This document shows positions 16,347 to 24,000 of a stretch of DNA of 25,538 nt, piece by piece (position 1 is the first letter of the stretch; the number at the start of each line of letters is the position of its first letter). The stretch spans positions 1 to 25,538 of the IMG/VR virus record IMGVR_UViG_3300044681_000973, one strand, 5' to 3'. The stretch is from a virus. A program made the position numbers and the translations under genes. A model generated the notes under the pieces. That model had not been told where the DNA came from. It searched no databases and saw nothing but the letters and a program-made list of their open reading frames with translations.

Positions 16347-17978
16347 TTAAAACTCTAATACAACTTTAACGTCTTCTTTTTGATTCGGGGAACGAATAAT
16401 CGCTGCTCTGTTATCTATATAGAGAATTTCTCCTGAGTATTTTTTAATCTCGGGATTAGCGCATCCTCCAATATATGATTGGCCCAATTTAACAGTTCTG
16501 GTATTTACTCCAGATCCAATAGTTACTGAATTTGCTGGAGATGCTGAAGATCCAAATGTGGCATCAATTATTAAATTTGTTCCTGCTGTTGCTCCAGTTA
16601 TTAGATGAGTTCCTCCAACTCCAATTTCCGAAGTAAATTTTACAATTCTATATCCAACTGTAGTTGAGGCAAGCCCAACGGGCTGATAATATTTCAATAT
16701 TCCCGTTGTATTGTCCCAAGAAGCAACAACACCAATAGCAGTTGAACCAATTCCAATAGTTTGTTCAATAGTGCTATCTACATCATATTCAACATTCGAA
16801 ATGCTAGCCCCTGTTGAACTTTTAAGTTTTAATGAATATAAAGCACTATATTCCGATGCAGTAAGTAGTTGATTTTCACTACCATACGCCAAAGGATTTT
16901 TTATAATTCCAATTCTAGCAAAATCATTCCCAATAATTGTATCTGGATTATTCTCATCATTTTCAAATCGGGAATATATCATAAGGCGATTTGCACCAAG
17001 TTCACGATAAATGTCAAATCCATGTCCCCCTGGAGGTGGAATTATAACATTAAACTGTGCAATTGAAGTTGTAGCAACTCCAACATTATTTAAGCCGCTT
17101 ATTGGTCCGCCAATTTCAGATCCAGGAGCACCTGGATAAAATTGTAAAACTGCTTTTGTATATCCACTACCACCTTCAGTAATAAACACATCTGAAACTT
17201 TCCCCGAAGAATCTACAGTTACAGTGGCCTTTCCTCCAGTTCCATCTCCTAAAATGGGAACATTTTTGATGGATGTGCTTATTGGTTCATATCCATCTCC
17301 ACGATTTTCTATAATAATTACTTCTATTTTTCCATCAACCGCATTATTTTTTATTTCTTCAGACTCTCCAGTTCCCCAACCATTCGGAACTGGTATATAT
17401 TCACTGGAATCAAATTTAATAATGTCTCTTGGGGAAATTGTATATAGATATTTCCATACATATCCATCACCGGAAGTGCCAGCAGCCCTTGGTTCAAGAT
17501 CTGTAAATAATGGCTCATCAATTGAAGGACTTCCCGTTGGATTTTCTGGAGTAGTTCCATTATTAAGACAAATATAAACTCTATAATCACTATTAAGAAC
17601 ATAATAATTTGAGTCATATAACCTGTTTGAAAATGTGATTGGTGAAGGATTTAGAACATTATAATCATTTCTATACATTTCATAGGTGGTTCCTGCACTC
17701 CATTCGAGTTTTCGAATAACTCTCCTCAAATCTAAAGAATTAAATCTTTTCAATGAAATCATGGTGTCGTGACAATCATTTAATCCTCTAAACATATCTT
17801 GAGGAGATGGGGGATTATCGTTCCAATCAGTAGTTCCTGATCCTGTTGCCGTATCATATGGATTCGGAAGTCCTATGAATGTATAATATGAATAATTTGT
17901 GGATCCAATACCAGCAAAAGTCTCAACAAATGATTGAGCATTCAATATCCTAAATTGATCTGTAATTATTGCGGACAT
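16347..17978 (-). CDS. 8: Baseplate wedge protein gp8
   Basis: Baseplate wedge subunit; in T4, gp8 binds gp7 and gp10 in each wedge arm. Matches to T4 gp8 (334 aa) are clear at both ends. The N-terminus has AIITDQFRILNAQSFVETF (T4 AIVTSKFRTEKMLNFYNSI), then YYTFIGLPNP and RDYRVYI-type strands. The middle has SGDGYVWKYLYTISPRDIIK (169-188), followed by EYIPVP (T4 GDGYVWEYLFEIPP and EYIVVP). RIGIIKNPLAYG (356-366) fits the T4 segment ISIITNPLEAK. The C-terminus SGEILYIDNRAAIIRSPNQK (515-534) matches T4 GEMIYMENRPPIIMAMDQTE. Length is 543 aa because of inserted modules: a glycine-rich repeat at 219-282 and a WD-containing unit at 413-434 that matches one in gp14. No ribosome-binding site is obvious. 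A CTAAATAGTA motif lies 17 nt upstream of the ATG, in the short gap after the giant gene. Confidence 0.9.
   Translation of the reverse strand: MSAIITDQFRILNAQSFVETFAGIGSTNYSYYTFIGLPNPYDTATGSGTTDWNDNPPSPQDMFRGLNDCHDTMISLKRFNSLDLRRVIRKLEWSAGTTYEMYRNDYNVLNPSPITFSNRLYDSNYYVLNSDYRVYICLNNGTTPENPTGSPSIDEPLFTDLEPRAAGTSGDGYVWKYLYTISPRDIIKFDSSEYIPVPNGWGTGESEEIKNNAVDGKIEVIIIENRGDGYEPISTSIKNVPILGDGTGGKATVTVDSSGKVSDVFITEGGSGYTKAVLQFYPGAPGSEIGGPISGLNNVGVATTSIAQFNVIIPPPGGHGFDIYRELGANRLMIYSRFENDENNPDTIIGNDFARIGIIKNPLAYGSENQLLTASEYSALYSLKLKSSTGASISNVEYDVDSTIEQTIGIGSTAIGVVASWDNTTGILKYYQPVGLASTTVGYRIVKFTSEIGVGGTHLITGATAGTNLIIDATFGSSASPANSVTIGSGVNTRTVKLGQSYIGGCANPEIKKYSGEILYIDNRAAIIRSPNQKEDVKVVLEF
17133..17324 (-). 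repeat. Glycine-rich GSGY repeat pair inserted in gp8
   Basis: Residues 219-282 of gp8 contain two units of the same type as in gp14: IIIENRGDGYEPISTS and VFITEGGSGYTKAVLQF, joined by a glycine-rich link (GDGTGGKATVTV). T4 gp8, as remembered, has no such segment between EYIVVP and its middle strands. Confidence 0.8.
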
Positions 17979-17995
17979 GTTATTATAAATGTTTG

Positions 17996-18005
17996 TACTA
18001 TTTAG
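17996..18005 (-). promoter_or_regulatory. Possible late-promoter-like motif upstream of gp8
   Basis: The minus strand reads CTAAATAGTA. It overlaps the stop codon of the giant gene (18002-18004) and ends 17 nt before the gp8 ATG, in a 23-nt gap. The same 10-mer lies 19 nt before the 620-aa gene. Here it also extends to a small inverted repeat, TACTA-AA-TAGTA. Promoter activity is inferred from position and the AAATA core. Confidence 0.4.
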
Positions 18006-21000
18006 TAACTCTCTAAGAGAGGTCGTAATCTTACTACTATTGGTGCTGTGGAAATTCCGAGAAGTCCAGTATTACTTAATGTAAATTGTTTTGGTTCCTG
18101 TCTACTATTAAATGTTAATCTGCCCCAACTGTAATATCCACACCTATTTTGACTTGTTTGAGCTATTCCTGAAACTGAAATTACATTTGAGTATACTGTA
18201 ACTATTCCAGAATTGACATCCGAAACAAGATGATCCGCTCGATATACATTATCAATGAATGTGGATCCAATACCAAGAACATTAAATCCGTTTGATGCAT
18301 CTATGGAAGTTACTCCAGATCCAACATACGTCTGGCTTAAAACATAATAGTAACCAGTTTGAATTCCACTTCTAGCAATACTTCCATATGAAGTTGAGCT
18401 TAAAGCTTCATCGCAATCAAATTGCAATATAATCATAGGACTAGTTGTTGAAATTCCAGTAGCACTTGTTGCTATTCCAACTATTGTTCCAAAGTCACCG
18501 GTTGCATTTACATTATCTAATCTTTCAAAGTATGGGGGCTGAGGAGCAACTAATACGTTTACCCCAACAGATTCATTATAGCCAAATCCGGGTTCAACTA
18601 TTGATATAGATTGAACTGTTCCTCCTGCAGAAATAACAGTTGTAGCTGTTGCTTTAACTACTTCAGAGTCTGTTACTGAATATTTAGCTGTTTGTCCAAC
18701 TCCAATTATTCTAAAAGTATCAGTTCCCAATGAATTGATATTTCCACTCGAATTTGTTGTTCGTATCCAGTTATCTCCATCAGAAGAAACCAAAACAAGC
18801 CCATTTGATCCTGAAATTAAATAAACGCCATTGTTGTAAGTTATATCAAATAAATCATAGGCTGCATATTGGGATAGTGTGCTATTATATGCCCAAATTC
18901 CACCGCCATCGGTTGATTTTATTAAAGTCGCACTATCTCCAACGGCAAAGTGAATGCCATTTAAATATTTTACAGAGGTTAGATTATTTGAAGTTCCTGA
19001 AACTTGAGAAGACCAAACAAATCCATCAGAAGATCTAGTTATATATCCACCATTTCCAACGGCAACATAGTTGTCTACTCCAAAAACAACAGAATTCAAT
19101 TCATTTGAAGAAGGTGTTGAGCGAACAACCCAAGATGTGGAAATACCGGAATATACCTCAGAAACTAAGGCACTTCCTCCCGCACCAACAGCTATAAACT
19201 TATTATTTCCATAAGTTACTGAATTAAGATTTCCAGTATATGCTGCTGTTGGATATTCGAAGGGAATAATTCCTCCGGCGTATACTCTAGAGAAAAATGT
19301 TCCAACTCCAGTCCAAGATGTTGCATTTAATGATGAAAATATTGTTGATCCATTACCAACAATGACCCAACTTCCATTGCCATAAGAAATTGAATTTAAA
19401 TCTTGAGCAGATATGGCTGCTTGATTGTCCCAAATAGTAAAATTCAGTGAAGTAGAAATACCACCAACATTTCTACATGCAACAAAAATTCCGTTTCCAA
19501 AATCAAAGTCATTATAATTTTCAACTGTGGCAGATTCTATTGTTCCAGACACCCAAGTTTTTCCATATTGTGGTAAAATTGGCTTAGTTGTCGAAATTGT
19601 AATTTCTGGAGCAGTTGAATAATTTTCTCCACCACTTAATATTGTAAAGTCTGTTATTGTACCAGCGGCAGAAACAACAGCATTTACTCTAGCAGATACT
19701 GTTTGCTTCTCATCAATTAAATTTACTGAATTTTTTATTTGCGGCAAATTATCTAATTGTCTAAAAATTGGAAATGCATTTTCCACAAATATTACAATAT
19801 CACTAGTACTTACTGGCTTAATTATTCTAGATACTGGAGAAATTCTTCCCTCCAATGGTATTCTTGCTTTAGATACATATGAATTGTTGACGATTAAATC
19901 GGTTCTTTGCTTCGTATGATTTAGTGTTCTGTAGAATGTTGGGTCAGTGTTAATACCAACATCAATATAGTTGGTTGTTCTAGTTTCTGTCAATGAAGAT
20001 ATTTCAGTTACAACTCGCTTTAATTGCTCAACATACTGATCCCTTTTATTCAATACTAAACTATCCCCAATTTTAACTTGATTTAAACTATCAATGTCAT
20101 CAACGTCAGCAGGAGATGCTTTATAGAAGAATATTAAACATTTGCTTCCTTCTGGTGGTGGAGTAGTAAATACAATTCGTTCTCCTCCAACTAAACTATA
20201 GTTTTCTCCTGGAGACTGTAGAACATCATTCAATATGATTATTAGTGTTTCTTCTGGGTTTATTCCTGATCCGGGAAGAGCACTAATATTATAACGTTCT
20301 GTGGTAATGTCAGTTATTGTAATAACAAATGATCTTGAACGTCCATTGAATTGAGATGAAATGTCATCGAGAAGTGTTAAGTTGCCAAAAGACCATCCCG
20401 AAAATTTGTCCGTTATAATATTTTTAATTGTAATGTTAAATGCACTAGTTCCCACTCCAACTGCAGTCGGAACACCGCTTATTGTTAAAACGTCATTTGG
20501 TTTGTAACCCAATCCACGATTTGTAATTTCAAATTCAGTGATACTTCCTCCAACCCCAACAGTAATATCGATCTTTCCTCCAGAACCAGATCCACCTATG
20601 AGTGTAAGATTGGAATATGCAGTTGGAACTCCTACAGATATAGTTGGAGGATTTGTTGATGCGTATCCAGAACCGCCAGAAATAATATTAAATCCGGTAA
20701 TTAGCCCAACGGAATTTCCAGTGCCAACTAAAGCAACTATAGATGCACCAGAGCCAACCATCCCCAAAATTTCTACGCCAGAATTAGAACGATATCCAGA
20801 ACCACTACTCTGTAAAATTAAAGATTGAACTGTTCCTGCCCCAGAGATTACTGGAATAGCAAATGCTCTAGTTAATGGCTGATATCCGGACCCCAAACCT
20901 GCCATCACCTCATTAATATATCCCCCCTTGGGCAATGATAGTACATCTGTACCTGTAAATTGGATAGAAGCTCCAATTCCTATTGCAGCTCGTTCTTTCA

Positions 21001-24000
21001 TGCTATAATCAATTACTGGTTTTTGGAGAATATTATTAAGCAATATTATTCCGTAATTTGGCCCAAGGACATTGCTTCCTACATTTGTAACAATTCCAGT
21101 GACATCATTATTGTAACTGGATAATTCATATTCTGTATTTGACCCATTAAATTGATTTGAAATATCATCAAATATATAAACATTATCATAATTAAATCTA
21201 TAAAATGCTCTTCCGGCAAAAGTTGATCCAGTAGTTAATCCAACTGGACCAACTTTTCCATAGGGTGGAGTTGTAAAGTGGATATATCCTTTACTGATAT
21301 TATAATCGCCCCCCAAAACGGTAACAGCGGCCCCAACAGTATGAGCAGCAGCTACAGTTCCCATTGAGCCTCGAACAACCGAAATAACATTAGTTGATCC
21401 TAAACCAACAACTCCAATTTTAAGTATTTCATTATCAATTCTAAACAATAAATTTGCTGATATTGAAGTTATTCCGGTTAAAGTTAGAGTAGTATCTCCA
21501 ACAGAAACTGGACTTGATAATGAAGTGCTTATTTTCTTTTTATGCAATGGACTTTGAATAATATTATCAATAGTAATTAAAGATCTGGCATTAGCTAAGT
21601 CTGATGGGACAGATAAACTATGTGAAGAACCAGCACCAACTCCTAATCCTCCCCCCAAATCTCTAAAGGTTAAATAGTGGCCATTTGCTACTGCATCAGT
21701 TTTAATTCCAGAAATCTTAAATCTGTTATTATCAACTTTGTATATGAATACTCTTTCCGGTAAGAAATCTGTGGTTATGCCGCCAAGTACTCGATCGGTT
21801 GAAGCTATTGCAATTCGAGTTCCTCCTGCGCCTGCATCATAAATTGCTTCTTCTCCTGTACTAAAGTTGTGCCCTGGTAAGTTTACAACGCTTCCTCCAA
21901 CTCCACAGACATTCTGAGCTATGAAATAATTTGAAAGAACTCCAAGACCCTTTGATGTCAGTCTAAACGTTGAAAGGCCAACAACACGCCCACCCTTTGC
22001 ATCTGTTCCAATACTAGTTCCGTTAAATTGGGAACTAATATCATCAATTTTTAATACTTTATTTGTTTTGCAAACAGAAAAATTAATTAATTTTTTGGTT
22101 AAAAATCCTACAGTTTTAGATGTATTATCGTTTGTAGTAACTTCATAACTAGTATCAAAATTTTGTACAGTATCAAACGATAACGTATTTTCTATAGCTA
22201 TCGTTAAATCTGATAAATTATCAACTCTTACTGCAAGATTATTGCTTCTACCAATTCCAGTACTAGGAACAGAATTTAAAATTAAATCCCCAAAAACTTT
22301 AAATCCAGATGGGTGTGCCAATGATAAAACTGGATCAGTCCAATCCTCTTTATAAATTTTACTATTAATTGCGTATGAAAAATATTGATAATATTCACTA
22401 TCATGAATTCTTTGATCAGTGTTATTTAAAAACCCAGTCTGAGTAAGCCATCCGAGTTCTTTTTTACATTCTCCATCAATTTTGTATGAAGATTCTGTCA
22501 AAGTTATTTCTTCAATGGTTCCTTTAGAGTTAGAACTATTTCCAACAACAATGGTTCCAATATCTAAAAATGTTTCATTTCCAGATAATTTTAAAATACT
22601 CTTTTCTTTGTTCCATCCATTTTTTTGAACTTTAAAAATATCACCATCATTATAGATGATCTCGTTCTCAATAAAATCACTTTTTCTCATAGTTGAGGTA
22701 ACTTTTGCAATTTCTTCACTCTTTATTACTCTACCAACACTATTATCTGCATCAAAATATCCTCCCGTTATTCCATATCCAACAATTGAATAGCTAATTG
22801 ATTCAAATCCAGAGGCATCATTTATACTTGTAACAGTAAATGTTCTATAATTGTAGTCTTCGGAATTATATCCAGTATCTTGAGATGATGGATTTAATAA
22901 TTTAACTCCCTCAACAAAAATTTCATCACCAACCTTAAATGGAAATTCGATATAGTTTCCACTTTTTGGTAAAATTTCTAAGGTATTTGTTTGGCCATCT
23001 GAAGTTGCATTTGAAATACTAACTCCGTTAGAATTATTTACGCACAATAATCTTGGCGGAATTTCTGATAGTCCAGTTTTATTGACATCAATAGATGCGC
23101 CAACTAAAATGCTTCCCTCAATAACTGTAGTGAATTTAAGTTCTGGATGATCTGGAGAAATGATCTTAGGAGGAACTAGATAATTTTTTCCTCCAAATGT
23201 AACTACAATTTGATCTAATTCGTAATTGTTAGATAATCTTACAGTAAATGGAACATCTGCTTTTGGCGCAAGAGTTGGATCAGTTGGAAAATCATATCCA
23301 GAATTTAGAATTGAAATATTTTTAATGCTTCCAATCTTTTCTGATACTGGACTTAGCACTGCACCGAAACCACTTTCTGTAGTTATTGTAGTTATTCCGG
23401 GTAAAGTTTGATAGCCGGTTCCGGTAAATCCAATCGAAATTGATTTTATTGGCCCAAGAGCAGTTTTTGATGACGTATAATAGTAAAAAGTGCTAATTCC
23501 GCTTAAGTCATATGTTAAAACTTCTGGAACTTTTGATAAATTAAATTCTATGGTAGTACTTCCGACAGAAATTGCACTATAACTAGAATCATATCCACTA
23601 GTTTCAACTTCAATTCTTGAATTTGATATTACATCATAGTCTACATTATATGCTATTGCATTATTAGTTATTGAACTAATTCCGACTGGAGTTAACTTAT
23701 AATAAAATACATTTGGGATTTCTTCGGATAACTTGAGTTGAACTGAAGTAGTTGCACTTTGATCTCCAGGACTTCCAATTCTAGTAATGTCTTTTTGTGC
23801 TATTTTAGTTGTAAAAGAACTGTCTAGATAAAAATCTAAAACTAGATTTTTCATCGAACTGTCGGAAACATTAAAGTTTACAGTATTTCCTCTGGTAAAT
23901 TTTAATGGGGGATTAATTAACCCTAAAGTATGATTTCCTGATCCAGTAGTAGTAAATCCTATAGAATTATAATTTAAATTAGTTGCATCATTATAATATT

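Noticed and set aside
17351-17617. 88-codon minus-strand frame inside gp8
   Set aside because: Out-of-frame shadow of gp8, whose own frame matches T4 gp8 on both sides of it.
18681-18687. CTAAATA on the minus strand inside the giant gene
   Set aside because: No gene start follows within 40 nt; a 7-mer of this composition is expected a few times by chance.
18660-19525. Sialidase/neuraminidase enzyme
   Set aside because: Only BNR-like turns are present; no arginine triad or other catalytic pattern is visible, so a binding propeller is more likely.
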